A stretch of 64,000 nt of DNA from Candidatus Zixiibacteriota bacterium. GTDB lineage: Bacteria > Zixibacteria > MSB-5A5 > GN15 > FEB-12. The notes under the pieces are model-generated. The model saw nothing but the letters and a program-made list of their open reading frames with translations. It was not told the origin of the DNA and did no database searches. Positions within the stretch are counted from its first letter, which is position 1, and each line of letters begins with the position of its first letter. The translations under genes and the position numbers were made by a program. Location: assembly GCA_029860345.1 (NCBI GenBank), contig JAOUBJ010000003.1:132709-196708 (forward strand), written 5' to 3'. Positions 1 through 9,238 of the stretch are shown here, one piece after another.

Positions 1-826
1 AGTCACCGTCAGAGTCAGCCTGGTCGACGTTAGCATGCTCCGGGCAGTTATCGACACAGTCCCCGACCCCATCGAGATCAGCGTCGTTCGCCGGCTCACT
101 CTGGATATGGACCCAGTCGATGTGTACAATCTGCCCGCCATCGGTAGCGTTACCAGTGTACATGGAAAAGCCTACCGGATTGGTGCTGGCGTCCGCTTCC
201 ATCCACAGAAGTGCCCAGGAACTACCGTCCCAATAGTAAGTGCTAATACTGCTACCGGACCGAGCGATTCGGAATGTGGGGTAAAAACCAGTTTCAGGGA
301 ATGCGGCCTTTGGACAACCGGTTTCATCGGGGTACCAGCACTCAAACGCTTCGGTGTAAGTCCCGCAAGCGTTTGAGTCAGGGTCCGGAAACTTCTTACG
401 TTCGATGCGCATGGTCATATCGCTATTATAGACCAGTATACCAGTCCAAGCCGCCGCTGTTGGTGTCGGCCAGTCGTAGAGTTTGAAGCGTGCCTCAATA
501 TCGAAGTCGCCGCATATTTCGAGCTCATTCGCCAAGTGGACGTCAACCGATGAAACTCCACTGCAGGTAGCCGGGAGATCAAGAACGAGGTAGCCGCCTC
601 CTTCCCATACATCGTCATCGACGCAATTGCCGCTTGAGGTCCATGCAAATGACAGTTCGCTGTCGTTATACTCGTCGTCCAGGTCTCCTGGGCAACAGAC
701 AGCCCCAGGAAGTTTCTGCGATGAACCCTCCCATACGGCAGAGTAATTCTGAGCAACGGCCGTTGCCAATAAGACCAAGGTCAAACCGATTAACGGAATT
801 AGCGTCACGGACTTGGGAACGGACAT
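1..826 (-). CDS. secreted thrombospondin type 3 repeat protein, 3' end missing
   Basis: Reading the minus strand from the ATG at 826 gives an open frame that runs off the left edge without a stop (about 275 codons visible). A Shine-Dalgarno AGGAG lies just upstream. Residues 1-25 form a signal peptide ending near ATAVAQ. The middle (about 25-240) is rich in beta strands, Cys and aromatic residues and resembles a lectin/jelly-roll fold, though I cannot name the family. The last visible part, DLDGVGDCVDNCP, is a thrombospondin type 3 calcium-binding repeat and begins again at the edge, so more repeats probably follow. Likely exported or surface-bound. The substrate is unknown. Confidence 0.8.
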   Translation of the reverse strand, partial: MSVPKSVTLIPLIGLTLVLLATAVAQNYSAVWEGSSQKLPGAVCCPGDLDDEYNDSELSFAWTSSGNCVDDDVWEGGGYLVLDLPATCSGVSSVDVHLANELEICGDFDIEARFKLYDWPTPTAAAWTGILVYNSDMTMRIERKKFPDPDSNACGTYTEAFECWYPDETGCPKAAFPETGFYPTFRIARSGSSISTYYWDGSSWALLWMEADASTNPVGFSMYTGNATDGGQIVHIDWVHIQSEPANDADLDGVGDCVDNCPEHANVDQADSDGD

Positions 827-1156
827 TCTATACTCCTGACATTCATAGCTTAGGTTAGGTTCCTGGATGTCTTGCTGGTATGGTGCTACGAGCATAATGT
901 TTCATGAGACTGATCAAATACAAAGCTGTCCAATCGGCTTCTGTAACAAAGATAGTCCCGAACCCCGCTTTCGTCAAGAGAAAGCAGCCCAGTTAGTCCT
1001 CTATCGCTGGCCGTGATCGACGGCTTGGGAGGCCTATCAGCGAGGGTGAACGGCTCAGTATCGGCGTCTAAAGTTCCTCTCCCGCCCCCCCGTAAACTCC
1101 CTGCCCAATTCGCCGACAATAGAAGAGATAAAGGGTAAAACGGTCGAAAGCAGCTT
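827..1156. other. intergenic region between divergent genes
   Basis: This is the shared upstream region of the TSP3 protein gene (minus strand) and pilT (plus strand). It must hold both promoters, but I see no convincing -35/-10 pair, no operator palindrome and no RNA structure. A C-rich run lies near 1082-1090. Confidence 0.5.
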
Positions 1157-2239
1157 ATGCCGAAAATTGATGACCTGTTGAAAATTGTCAAAGAAGCCGG
1201 AGCATCCGATCTGCACCTGGGTGCCGGTAGTGTACCGATGGTCCGAGTCGACGGTAGTCTGGCCAAAACACGGCACAAGAAACTCAGCAACGAGAAAATA
1301 AAACAACTGGTCTACGAAGTCCTAACCGACGACCAGATTCGTAGTTTCGAAAAGTCAGGCGATCTGGACTTTGCGTACAGCATCGAGAATAGCGCACGGT
1401 ATCGAATCAACCTATACATGATGCACGCAGGTATCGCGGCTGCAATCAGATTAATCCCGGATATCGTCCCGGACCTGGCCGGACTGGGATTCTCCGATAT
1501 TGTACGGGGACTGATCAAATCGACATCGGGGCTGCTCCTGGTGACCGGACCGACCAACTCCGGCAAGTCGACAACCCTGGCGGCCATGGTCGACCACATC
1601 AACACGCACGAATCACGCCATATCATAACTCTGGAAGACCCCATCGAGTACACGCATACGAACAAGAACTCGTTGATCAGTCAACGTCAGATCGGTCTGC
1701 ATTCTGCATCGTTTACCCAGGCGCTGCACTCGGCGCTACGCGAAGACCCTGACGTCATCATGCTGGGCGAGATGCGTGACACCGAGACTATCTCGATGGC
1801 TATCACGGCCGCCGAGATAGGTCTGCTCGTCCTGGGTACCTTGCATACTTGCAGCGCCGTAAGTTCAATCGAGCGCGTAACCGATGTTTTCCCGCCCGAT
1901 CAACAGCAGCAGATACGGGTCATGCTGGCCGATACGTTGATCGGCGTTATCTCGCAACAGTTGCTAAGGCGAGCCGACGGCAATGGCCGGGTGGTTGCTT
2001 ACGAAGTCATGACACGGGCACCATCGATCCAGGCCATGATACGCGAGGAGCGAACCTACCAGATTCCATCGGTGATCCAAACCAGTCGCAAGATGGGCAT
2101 GCGTCTTTTGGATAATCACCTGAAGGCGTTGGTCGACTCCAGTATCGTAACGGTAGACGAAGCAATCCGGGTAGCGGCCAACCCGGCGGAGTTTTTCGAT
2201 CGCGTCAACGAAGCAGAGGCCCAGCCGGTGGAGGCATAA
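1157..2239 (+). CDS. pilT: type IV pilus retraction ATPase PilT
   Basis: PilT-family hexameric ATPase that drives pilus retraction (twitching) at the cytoplasmic face of the inner membrane. At 360 residues it has the usual length. The N-terminal PAS-like part contains ASDLHLGAGSVP. The motor core has Walker A GPTNSGKST (131-139), the Asp box ITLEDPIEY (157-165), Walker B VIMLGEMRD (200-208) and the His box GTLHT (227-231). The next gene starts inside this stop codon (TAATG), so the two are probably translated together. Minor pilin genes lie 37 kb away in the window; assembly genes such as pilB, pilC or pilQ are not here. Confidence 0.93.
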   Translation: MPKIDDLLKIVKEAGASDLHLGAGSVPMVRVDGSLAKTRHKKLSNEKIKQLVYEVLTDDQIRSFEKSGDLDFAYSIENSARYRINLYMMHAGIAAAIRLIPDIVPDLAGLGFSDIVRGLIKSTSGLLLVTGPTNSGKSTTLAAMVDHINTHESRHIITLEDPIEYTHTNKNSLISQRQIGLHSASFTQALHSALREDPDVIMLGEMRDTETISMAITAAEIGLLVLGTLHTCSAVSSIERVTDVFPPDQQQQIRVMLADTLIGVISQQLLRRADGNGRVVAYEVMTRAPSIQAMIREERTYQIPSVIQTSRKMGMRLLDNHLKALVDSSIVTVDEAIRVAANPAEFFDRVNEAEAQPVEA

Positions 2240-4377
2240 TGAACGACAGCTCGCAACGCATCCGTCTCGACGAAATTCTCGTGCACGAAGGACTCATCTC
2301 TGAGGTTCAAATCAAAGAAGCCCTCATGCGTCAGAAGGCGCACGGCGGCAAACTGGGATCGCAACTGCTCTACCACCGCGACATCGACGAAGCCGGTTTG
2401 GTGCGGGCATTGGCCATTCAGTTTGAATGTGAAGGTGTGGTCTTGTCCTCGTTGGAGATTCCGGATATAGTGATTAGATTGATCCCCTCCAAAGTTGCGA
2501 TTGCACGACGAGTGATGCCCTTTGACTATGACCCCGAACAGAACCTGCTGAAAGTAGCCTGCGAATCCCCGAAGGATCAGAGCCTGATCAACGAATTGAA
2601 CTTCGTGGCCCGCGGCAAGGAGATCAAACTCTACATTGCCGCCGAGTTGGCTTTGAACACCGCAATCAACAGACACTACCTGGGACAGAACGTCACACTT
2701 GAAGATCGCCTCCTTTTGGAGATCCCCGATGATGCGACCGACTCGATCGATGACGCCACCATACAGCCGGAGGCGTCGGAGGAAACGGTCACGCCTGACT
2801 TGCCTGCGATCCTCCTGGTCACCGACGAAGAATATTCCGGACCGCTGTTGCAGTCGTTGTTTGAACGCGACGGATACCAAGTGACCATGACCGATTCAGC
2901 GGATGAAGCTATCGAGATCACCGGCGACAACGCTTTCAACGCCGTCCTAATCAAAGACACGGTTTCCGGAGACTACCTTGACCTGATCGACCGCCTGCGA
3001 AAAAGTTCACCGAGCACCAGCGTACACTATTATGAGTCGGCCTCCTCGTTGATCCTGGGACGCCACGCAATGACAGCCGAGGCGGACCTGCTGGATAAAA
3101 ACCTGGAACTGTTCACCTCGCTGCTGGCGCTAAAGAGCGGACTGGCCGACAATCATTCCGGTTCGGTGGGAACCTACGTTGACCGACTGTGTGCTCAGAT
3201 GAAGCTACCGGCCAAGGAACGTTCGATCATTACCAATGCCGCCTATCTGCATGATCTGTCACGCCACTATTATCGTGACGACAACTCCAGGGACCAGCGC
3301 TCGTGGATAGGTCTTTCGGCCAAGTTGCTGTCGTCGCTGGAGTATCCACCGGTGGTAGTCCAGATGCTCCGTTCGATGTACAAGGACCTGGGCGGAAAAT
3401 ACACCAAACGATTGCCCATCGAGATTCTCGGCGGGAACATCCTCACCATTGTAGACCTGTTTTGCGAAACCGTGGACCCGCATGAAAAGCTGTCGCTGGA
3501 TAAGTTCGATGCTATCAGGAAAAAGTGTCGTGATCTGGCCGGGCGGCTCTTCCTGCCCGAGATTGTCGAGAACTTCATAACCATGATGCAAAGCGAAGTT
3601 CTGCACGCCCAGGCAACCAGCAAGCATGGGCAGGTGATGATCTACGCCGACAATCCGGGCGCTTTGTATCCCATCGAACGCCGCCTGCAGAACGAGGGAT
3701 TTCGCACCATCTCTCAGTTGTCTCGCGATACATTCGTGGACCTCTGCAAACGCAGCGAACCCGACATGATTGTACTCCTCCTGGAGGGTGAATACTCTCA
3801 GGTCTTATCGTTCGTCGACACTCTGGAAGCGGCCGGTGTGGTTCCGCGCACGTTACCGACCTTCCTCATGGTCGAATCCAACCAGGCATCGTCGATGACG
3901 CCGTTGTTGGATCGAGGGCTTGAGGACATTATTCCCAGTGATGTCAATCCCGACATGCTCGTCTCCAAACTACGTAAAGTTCAAACGAGAGCACAACTGC
4001 AGGACAGCCAGTTGATGTCGGACAACCAATCTTCGTCCGGCAGTCATGGAAGGCTTTCCGACATGAACGTGATCGACCTGTTGCACGCTTTGGGACCGAG
4101 CCGCCGCACGGTAAAGATCACCATAACCGGTTCGACTGAGGACAAGCGGCTTATCATCTTCCTCGATCAGGGCGTCATATCATACGCTGAGTTGAACGGC
4201 CAGGTCGGCGCACCGGCCGTGCATGTAGGCGTTTGTTGGTCGGAAGGGTCCTGGGTGGTCGAGCCGGTAACACCTGACAAACTACCGGTACCCAACAATC
4301 ATACCTCCAACGATGCGATCCTCCTGGAAGGCCGCCGCCTGATGGACGAGCGCGTCCGCACCGGACAGTTGTTGTAG
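2239..4377 (+). CDS. MshEN - receiver - degenerate HD-GYP - receiver - DUF4388 protein
   Basis: A 712-residue multidomain regulator that I read as: MshEN/GspE N-terminal domain (about 8-150) with two copies of the c-di-GMP-type repeat (RLDEILVHEGLI and KLGSQLLYHRDI); a receiver-like domain (about 190-280); an HD-type helical domain (about 290-450) with LHDLSR but with SMYKDLGGKYTKRLP where HD-GYP enzymes have HHE...GYP; a second receiver-like domain (about 465-585); and a C-terminal DUF4388/PATAN domain (about 600-712). There is no ATPase domain, so it is not a PilB. It overlaps pilT by one base, suggesting control of pilus retraction in response to a nucleotide or phosphorylation signal. Enzyme activity looks lost. 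Role inferred. Confidence 0.75.
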   Translation: MNDSSQRIRLDEILVHEGLISEVQIKEALMRQKAHGGKLGSQLLYHRDIDEAGLVRALAIQFECEGVVLSSLEIPDIVIRLIPSKVAIARRVMPFDYDPEQNLLKVACESPKDQSLINELNFVARGKEIKLYIAAELALNTAINRHYLGQNVTLEDRLLLEIPDDATDSIDDATIQPEASEETVTPDLPAILLVTDEEYSGPLLQSLFERDGYQVTMTDSADEAIEITGDNAFNAVLIKDTVSGDYLDLIDRLRKSSPSTSVHYYESASSLILGRHAMTAEADLLDKNLELFTSLLALKSGLADNHSGSVGTYVDRLCAQMKLPAKERSIITNAAYLHDLSRHYYRDDNSRDQRSWIGLSAKLLSSLEYPPVVVQMLRSMYKDLGGKYTKRLPIEILGGNILTIVDLFCETVDPHEKLSLDKFDAIRKKCRDLAGRLFLPEIVENFITMMQSEVLHAQATSKHGQVMIYADNPGALYPIERRLQNEGFRTISQLSRDTFVDLCKRSEPDMIVLLLEGEYSQVLSFVDTLEAAGVVPRTLPTFLMVESNQASSMTPLLDRGLEDIIPSDVNPDMLVSKLRKVQTRAQLQDSQLMSDNQSSSGSHGRLSDMNVIDLLHALGPSRRTVKITITGSTEDKRLIIFLDQGVISYAELNGQVGAPAVHVGVCWSEGSWVVEPVTPDKLPVPNNHTSNDAILLEGRRLMDERVRTGQLL

Positions 4378-4429
4378 GGATATCGTTGAATAGCTGGACG
4401 GGGTAAACTACTTCAGTCGCAAGGTGAGC

Positions 4430-4852
4430 TTACTGTGTCGCCTGCGAAAAGGCATGGGCCGCCATGTAGGCCTCGCCGATCTTTCTGTCTTCTTTGATGA
4501 TGTGGTTCACCAGCCAGTCGGCAAGGAAAGAGGTTAACTCAAATACGTTTACAGACTCACCTGCTTTCATCCGTCTCAAAAGGCCGGCAATCTCCCCCTT
4601 GAGCCGTTCATGCATCCCCTTGTGCTCCAGGTATCCCTCGAAACAGACTTCTTGCATGACCTTCTCTTCGGTATCAAAATGGTATCCGGTGTAATCCACC
4701 AAGGCTATCAGAACGGTACCGATCGTCTCGTTGACTATCCCGTCTTTCATTGACTCGTCCAACTGGTTGATCATGGCTACCAGTTTCTTGTGTTGCTCAT
4801 CCACTTCGGGAATGTCAACCTCAAATGCTTCGCACCATTGGACCCGCGCCAT
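4430..4852 (-). CDS. bacteriohemerythrin
   Basis: Single-domain hemerythrin of 140 residues, a four-helix bundle that binds O2 at a di-iron site in the cytoplasm. All ligand positions are present: H21, H58, E62, H77, H81, H117 and D122, in the patterns HFDTEE, HKGMH and HIIKED. The frame extends 14 codons further upstream, but the ATG at 4852 has a strong GGAGGG 5-6 bases before it and gives the usual MARVQW-type N terminus, so I take that start. It converges on the pilT operon. In microaerobic or anaerobic bacteria these proteins are proposed as oxygen sensors, scavengers or carriers; that role is inferred here. Confidence 0.9.
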   Translation of the reverse strand: MARVQWCEAFEVDIPEVDEQHKKLVAMINQLDESMKDGIVNETIGTVLIALVDYTGYHFDTEEKVMQEVCFEGYLEHKGMHERLKGEIAGLLRRMKAGESVNVFELTSFLADWLVNHIIKEDRKIGEAYMAAHAFSQATQ

Positions 4853-5060
4853 CTTTCCCTCCGGAACAGTTTGGTGATACCCGACGGTACCCATTTTGGA
4901 TTCCGCTATCGTCTACCCTATTTGTATCGACAGTTAGTCGGTTGAGTTTGCCCCCGGAGATGCAGCCAAAAAACAAGGAACAATCGGGCTTCGTTTGTGG
5001 TTTTGTACAACATAGATTATTACGGTCCACACAGGACACGAACTTCCATAGGAGGATACG

Positions 5061-7031
5061 ATGCCTGGTTTATATCGGAAAGCTGCCTTTCTGGCGGCAA
5101 TTCTGTTGGCGGTCTTCGCCTTCAGCAACAGTGTCCACGCCACAATTCATCACATTGATGTCGGCAACTTCTTCTTCGCCCCGACCGGTACAACCGTCGC
5201 ACCTGGCGACACGGTGCGCTGGACGTTTGTGGGCGGCTCGCACACAACCACCTCTGAGGTTACATCGCCCAAAGCCTGGGATTCAGGAATCATGCCGGTG
5301 TCCGATAGCTTCGATGTGGTCTTCAGCGCCGGTGACGGTCCCGGGCCGTTTCCATACTTGTGTTCGGTGCATCCTTTCAGCATGAAAGATACTATCTTCG
5401 TGACCGCCGCGCCGGCCGAGCCGACTATTTTTGCTTTTAAGATCGATGAAGCCCAGGCTGCTGCCTGCGCCGGTACCGGCAGTTTGGCCAGTGGTTTCGG
5501 CGTGGCTATTCTTAGCGCCGATTCCACCGAAGTATCGTTCCACATCGAGCACGATGTCAGTAGTGTCACCGCTGCTCATGTTCATTTCGCTCCGGCCTGT
5601 ACCAACGGCGGCGTCTCTTTTGCGTTTACTTCGCCCACCAGTCCGATAGTGGAAACCTGGTCGGTGACTTCAAGTGATGTTACAAACCTAATGGCCGGTG
5701 GTCTCTACATTAATATTCACTCCAGCACTTTCCCAGCCGGCGAGATTCGTGGCCAGGTCGAACAACAGACACACAAGATGGCCTTCACCCTCGACGAAGC
5801 CCAGGCCGACGGCGGGGCGGGCACGGGGAGTTTTGCATCCGGTGTGTTCACCGGTGAGTTGAATGCAAGCGCCACCGAGCTGTCGTTCACCGTCACGCAC
5901 GATGTCTCTAATGTTTCCGACGGCCACATACATCTCGGTGCACCCGGTGCAGTGGGACCCATACGATTTGTGTTTTCGGGCCTTACCAGTCCCATCAACG
6001 AGACCTGGATGCTCACTGCTGCCGATGTGATCAATTTCCTCGCGGGTGATCTGTATGTAAACCTCCACACAACGGCCAATCCGTCAGGGGAGATTCGTGG
6101 ACAATTGGTGGCCGGTGAAATCGTCTTTACGCTTGGCCTGGACGAAGCGCAGGCCGATGGCGGCAACGGCACAGGTAGCTCGGCGACCGGATTCTGTGTG
6201 GCAACACTAAACTCGGATACCAAAGAACTCACTGTCTATTGTGAGCACGATGTGGCCGGTCCCAACGACGCTCACATTCATCTGGGCGCTCCGGGTGTGA
6301 GCGGACCGATAGTGAAGGCCTTCACCAGCCCGGTGTCACCGATTTTTGAGACGTTCTTGTGTGACGATGCGGACTACGATGCGATTCTTGCCAGCAGCAC
6401 GTATATCAACATTCACTCGGCATCGTTCCCAGCCGGGGAGATTCGTGGTCAGATTGACCTGGATGCTGACTTTGAAGTAACATTTGGCCTCGATGAATCC
6501 GAAGCCGATGCCTGCGGCGGTACAGGAAGTCCGGCCACCGGTAGCAGCACGGTTACATTGAAGCCGGGCGGTAAGGAACTCACCGTCAGTCTCACCCACG
6601 ATGTTGCCGGTGCCGTTGACGGCCATATTCATCTGGCCCCGGAATGTGTCAACGGGGCGGTTCAGTTTGGATTCACGAGCTTCGCCTCGCCGATCACTGA
6701 AATCTGGTACTTGTCGGATGCCGACGTGATCAACCTGCTGCAAAAGGAATTGTATATCAATATCCACTCGGCGTCGTTTCCCGCCGGAGAGATTCGTGGA
6801 CAGATCGATGTCGATGTGGCGGCCTGGTTCTGTGGTGATATTGATAATAGCGGATCGCCGGCCATCGACATCTCCGACCTGGTCTATCTGGTAGACTTCA
6901 TGTTCACCGGCGGCCCACCACCTGTAAACCCGGGGGCGGCCGATCTGAACGGCGACGGCGTAATTGATATTTCAGACCTGGTCTGGCTGGTTGACTTTAT
7001 GTTCACCGGCGGTCCACCGCCAACCTGCTGA
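5061..7031 (+). CDS. secreted cupredoxin - 4x CHRD - dockerin-like protein
   Basis: A 656-residue exported protein. Signal peptide 1-27; plastocyanin-like domain about 28-113 with a complete type 1 copper set H61, C101, H104, M108 (LCSVHPFSM); then four CHRD domains (about 122-233, 240-349, 353-465, 470-585), each ending in a variant of NIHSASFPAGEIRGQ; finally a dockerin-like tail (about 592-656) with two calcium-loop repeats (DLNGDGVIDISDL). The start has an excellent GGAGG. The tail suggests anchoring or assembly on the surface. The cupredoxin could move electrons outside the inner membrane, but a link to the cytochrome block 5 kb away is speculation. A strong terminator follows. Confidence 0.88.
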   Translation: MPGLYRKAAFLAAILLAVFAFSNSVHATIHHIDVGNFFFAPTGTTVAPGDTVRWTFVGGSHTTTSEVTSPKAWDSGIMPVSDSFDVVFSAGDGPGPFPYLCSVHPFSMKDTIFVTAAPAEPTIFAFKIDEAQAAACAGTGSLASGFGVAILSADSTEVSFHIEHDVSSVTAAHVHFAPACTNGGVSFAFTSPTSPIVETWSVTSSDVTNLMAGGLYINIHSSTFPAGEIRGQVEQQTHKMAFTLDEAQADGGAGTGSFASGVFTGELNASATELSFTVTHDVSNVSDGHIHLGAPGAVGPIRFVFSGLTSPINETWMLTAADVINFLAGDLYVNLHTTANPSGEIRGQLVAGEIVFTLGLDEAQADGGNGTGSSATGFCVATLNSDTKELTVYCEHDVAGPNDAHIHLGAPGVSGPIVKAFTSPVSPIFETFLCDDADYDAILASSTYINIHSASFPAGEIRGQIDLDADFEVTFGLDESEADACGGTGSPATGSSTVTLKPGGKELTVSLTHDVAGAVDGHIHLAPECVNGAVQFGFTSFASPITEIWYLSDADVINLLQKELYINIHSASFPAGEIRGQIDVDVAAWFCGDIDNSGSPAIDISDLVYLVDFMFTGGPPPVNPGAADLNGDGVIDISDLVWLVDFMFTGGPPPTC

Positions 7032-7066
7032 TGATTTGCGGGTCAGGAAGAGCCCGCTGTATAACC

Positions 7067-7110
7067 AATGGGACGCGGCAACAAGGATGTCACCGCGTCC
7101 CATTTCTTTT
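7067..7110 (+). terminator. rho-independent terminator after the cupredoxin-CHRD gene
   Basis: A perfect 12-bp stem (7067-7078 with 7093-7104, AATGGGACGCGG / CCGCGTCCCATT) with a 14-base loop is followed by TCTTTT. It separates this gene from the convergent DUF1573 gene. Confidence 0.85.
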
Positions 7111-7170
7111 CTCGTCATCAACTCACAGAAGATACCCGGCGTCGATAGAGACAAGTATCTGTCACACCGC

Positions 7171-7911
7171 TTACTCCGGCGCCGCCATGGATGAGACCTG
7201 TTTCCCGATCCCGGCGGCCTGGTGTTTCACTGGCACGGTGAATCGACTTCTCTCATCGTCGTCAAGCTCAATCGTGAACGACTTTTCGAACGAGCCGGTC
7301 AAACCGACTTCTGTCAACACCAAGGAGCACTCGGCCGTGCTTTGCGATGCGATGGTTGTCGGCAGGCTGACGTCGAAGTAGTCTTGCGGCAGGTCCACCA
7401 GCCGGAAGGTGAGATCGCCCGGCGAAACGTTCTCGATAGTGAAGGATAGTTCGTTTCGCTGTTTGGCCGTGAACTGGCCGAGAGTCAGTTTGTATGGCGA
7501 TATGATTATCGGGTAGGTTGAGTCCGGCCGGGTTACGATATTAGTGACAAACCGCACCCGCTGGTCGGGCCCACCGGCGTTGGTTTTGATACTGGGGCTT
7601 TTGGATGCCGGACCGCTGCGCTTACCGGTGGAAAAAACAATTTCCAACCTCGTGCTGTCGCCCACGGCCAGGTGGTTGCGCTCCAGCGGCGCTTTGGTAC
7701 AGCCGCATCCGGGCACGACTTTCAGTATCTTCAGACTGTCGGTGCCTTCGGCTTTTAGCCAGAAGACATGCGACAATTTGGCATTCTGCGGACTGAAACC
7801 GAAGTCAAACGACTTCTCGGCAATGCTCAACTTCGGCGCAGCCGACGATGGCGTAGTTCCAATTGCGAGCAGCAACAGGGCCAACAGGATAGACGTGGCA
7901 TACTTATACAT
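7171..7911 (-). CDS. exported DUF1573 protein
   Basis: A 246-residue protein with a signal peptide (1-24, ending TPSSAA) and two Ig-like halves. The first (about 28-125) carries the DUF1573 hallmarks: FDFG followed by VVPGCGCTKA. The second (about 130-235) has similar spacing (LTLGQFTAKQRNELSFTIENV) but no cysteine pair. The start is fixed by AAGGAGGT in front of the ATG. DUF1573 proteins are common exported proteins of the FCB group with no settled function; they resemble ASH/MSP-like scaffold domains. It stands alone, just downstream of the sigma/anti-sigma pair on the same strand (107-base gap), so read-through from that pair is possible. Confidence 0.8.
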   Translation of the reverse strand: MYKYATSILLALLLLAIGTTPSSAAPKLSIAEKSFDFGFSPQNAKLSHVFWLKAEGTDSLKILKVVPGCGCTKAPLERNHLAVGDSTRLEIVFSTGKRSGPASKSPSIKTNAGGPDQRVRFVTNIVTRPDSTYPIIISPYKLTLGQFTAKQRNELSFTIENVSPGDLTFRLVDLPQDYFDVSLPTTIASQSTAECSLVLTEVGLTGSFEKSFTIELDDDERSRFTVPVKHQAAGIGKQVSSMAAPE

Positions 7912-8018
7912 GACGTACCTCCTTGACGGTGCTGTTCACAACACCGTTGTGGTTTGATGTTGATGAGCCGACTCGCTGTCGGCGATATGGACGGCGCTAT
8001 CCGAAAATTGTTATCGTC

Positions 8019-8687
8019 TTACAAAATATCCCGCCCGGCCCGCTCGAGTAGGCTGGCCGAGGCACCCTCGCGCACCGGGATAATATCAGAACTCAACTCG
8101 GCCGTGTTGATACGGGCCAGGGCGTTGACAACCAGTTGTGCTTCCTCAAGTGATTTCAACTCGACCACTTGCACGTTGCAGGTGGTGTCACACTCCAGCA
8201 CATCAACATTGGCCTCCAGGAGACCGAGGTCAAAAAGAAGATCGCAGATGGCCTCATCATCCTCGGCCAGCTCCTTCTCCACGCCGGCAAAAGCGACTGC
8301 GTAACCGATCGTTTGATCATACTGAAACGGTATCAAGGCCACAGCCAGCAAAGCCGCCAACGCCACCGATGCATAAACCACCCGAGCCGGTCGCCACCAC
8401 CGAACGATTGAGAAGCTTCCGGCTGTGCGATCTGTTCCTGCACGGCCATCGCCTGAAGATGCTATCCGAGCCTCGACTCTTTGTCGCGCTTGATGGAAGG
8501 GTGTTATGCCGGATGTGTCGTCCTCGTCCGCTGCCCGCAGAACCTGTGTCAGAAGGCCGGCTGCCTGAGCTTCCTCTCTGCAACGGGGGCAATCTCTGAG
8601 ATGATCCACCAGTGACGAGTCCGTCTGAGGATCGGCGCCCGCCTGCACTAGCTCGTTTATTCTCCGTTGGGCCTGGTCGCAATGCAT
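8019..8687 (-). CDS. anti-sigma factor with zinc-finger (ZAS) domain
   Basis: A 222-residue inner-membrane anti-sigma factor. The N terminus (1-45) has the ZAS signature DHLRDCPRC (H-x3-C-x2-C) expected to grip the partner sigma. One transmembrane segment lies at about 106-122 (VVYASVALAALLAVALIPF), leaving a C-terminal domain of about 95 residues in the periplasm as the likely sensor. Its start lies 31 bases inside the 3' end of the sigma gene, the usual arrangement for a sigma and its own inhibitor. The C-terminal part, which contains a CDTTC motif, matches nothing I can name, so the signal is unknown. Confidence 0.85.
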   Translation of the reverse strand: MHCDQAQRRINELVQAGADPQTDSSLVDHLRDCPRCREEAQAAGLLTQVLRAADEDDTSGITPFHQARQRVEARIASSGDGRAGTDRTAGSFSIVRWWRPARVVYASVALAALLAVALIPFQYDQTIGYAVAFAGVEKELAEDDEAICDLLFDLGLLEANVDVLECDTTCNVQVVELKSLEEAQLVVNALARINTAELSSDIIPVREGASASLLERAGRDIL

Positions 8688-9238
8688 TGGTTTATCCCGT
8701 TGATATTTGTTAGCTCACTGTCTCCGCCTATGTCGGCCAGGAGTTTTTTGAGTCGCTTTTTCATCTTCTGTCTGGCCCGGTGGAGCCGGACTTTTATTGC
8801 GCTTTCGCTCTTGTCATATAACTGTGCCAGTTCGGCTATGCTCCATTGTTCCAACTCGTGCAGGGTAACCAGAGCCTGTTCATCGGGCGATACAGCCGTG
8901 AAAGCGAGGTCAAGCCAACGTCGAGCATTAAACCGGTTGACGGGGTCAGTGACGGCATGATCCGATTCGATCTCAGGTGTCAACGATACTCGCCTCTGCC
9001 ACCAGGGTCGCCGAATACTGTCTCGAAAAGTGCTGATCAGGATTCTGTACAGCCAGGGTCGAAAGGATTCATTATTGCGCAGATCAGAAAACTTGGTCAT
9101 CGCCTTCACCATTACATCCTGCAAAAGGTCATCGGCGCGATCGCGGTCGCCACAGAGTTTGCGGCAGTACAGCGTCGCGCGCACATATTCGGGCTCCATT
9201 AACTTCCAGAACAGCTCTTTTGTTTCTTGCATCCGCAC
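8657..9238 (-). CDS. ECF-family RNA polymerase sigma factor
   Basis: A sigma-70 family ECF protein, 193 residues at most. Region 2 covers about 10-80 (RADDLLQDVMVKAM, FRPWLYRILISTFRDSIRR). Region 4 covers about 115-165 (VSPDEQALVTLHELEQWS, then SESAIKVRLHRARQKMKKR, a typical recognition helix). The listed start is GTG at 9238; the ATG two codons later (9232) is an equal candidate, and neither has a strong ribosome site. The 3' end overlaps the anti-sigma gene. A divergent permease gene begins 338 bases away and might be a target. Autoregulation is likely but no promoter motif could be fixed. Confidence 0.9.
   Translation of the reverse strand: MRMQETKELFWKLMEPEYVRATLYCRKLCGDRDRADDLLQDVMVKAMTKFSDLRNNESFRPWLYRILISTFRDSIRRPWWQRRVSLTPEIESDHAVTDPVNRFNARRWLDLAFTAVSPDEQALVTLHELEQWSIAELAQLYDKSESAIKVRLHRARQKMKKRLKKLLADIGGDSELTNINGINQCIATRPNGE

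Noticed and set aside
2239-4377. PilB/GspE assembly ATPase
   Set aside because: The N-terminal domain is of the MshEN/GspE type, but there is no Walker A or B motif in the 712 residues.
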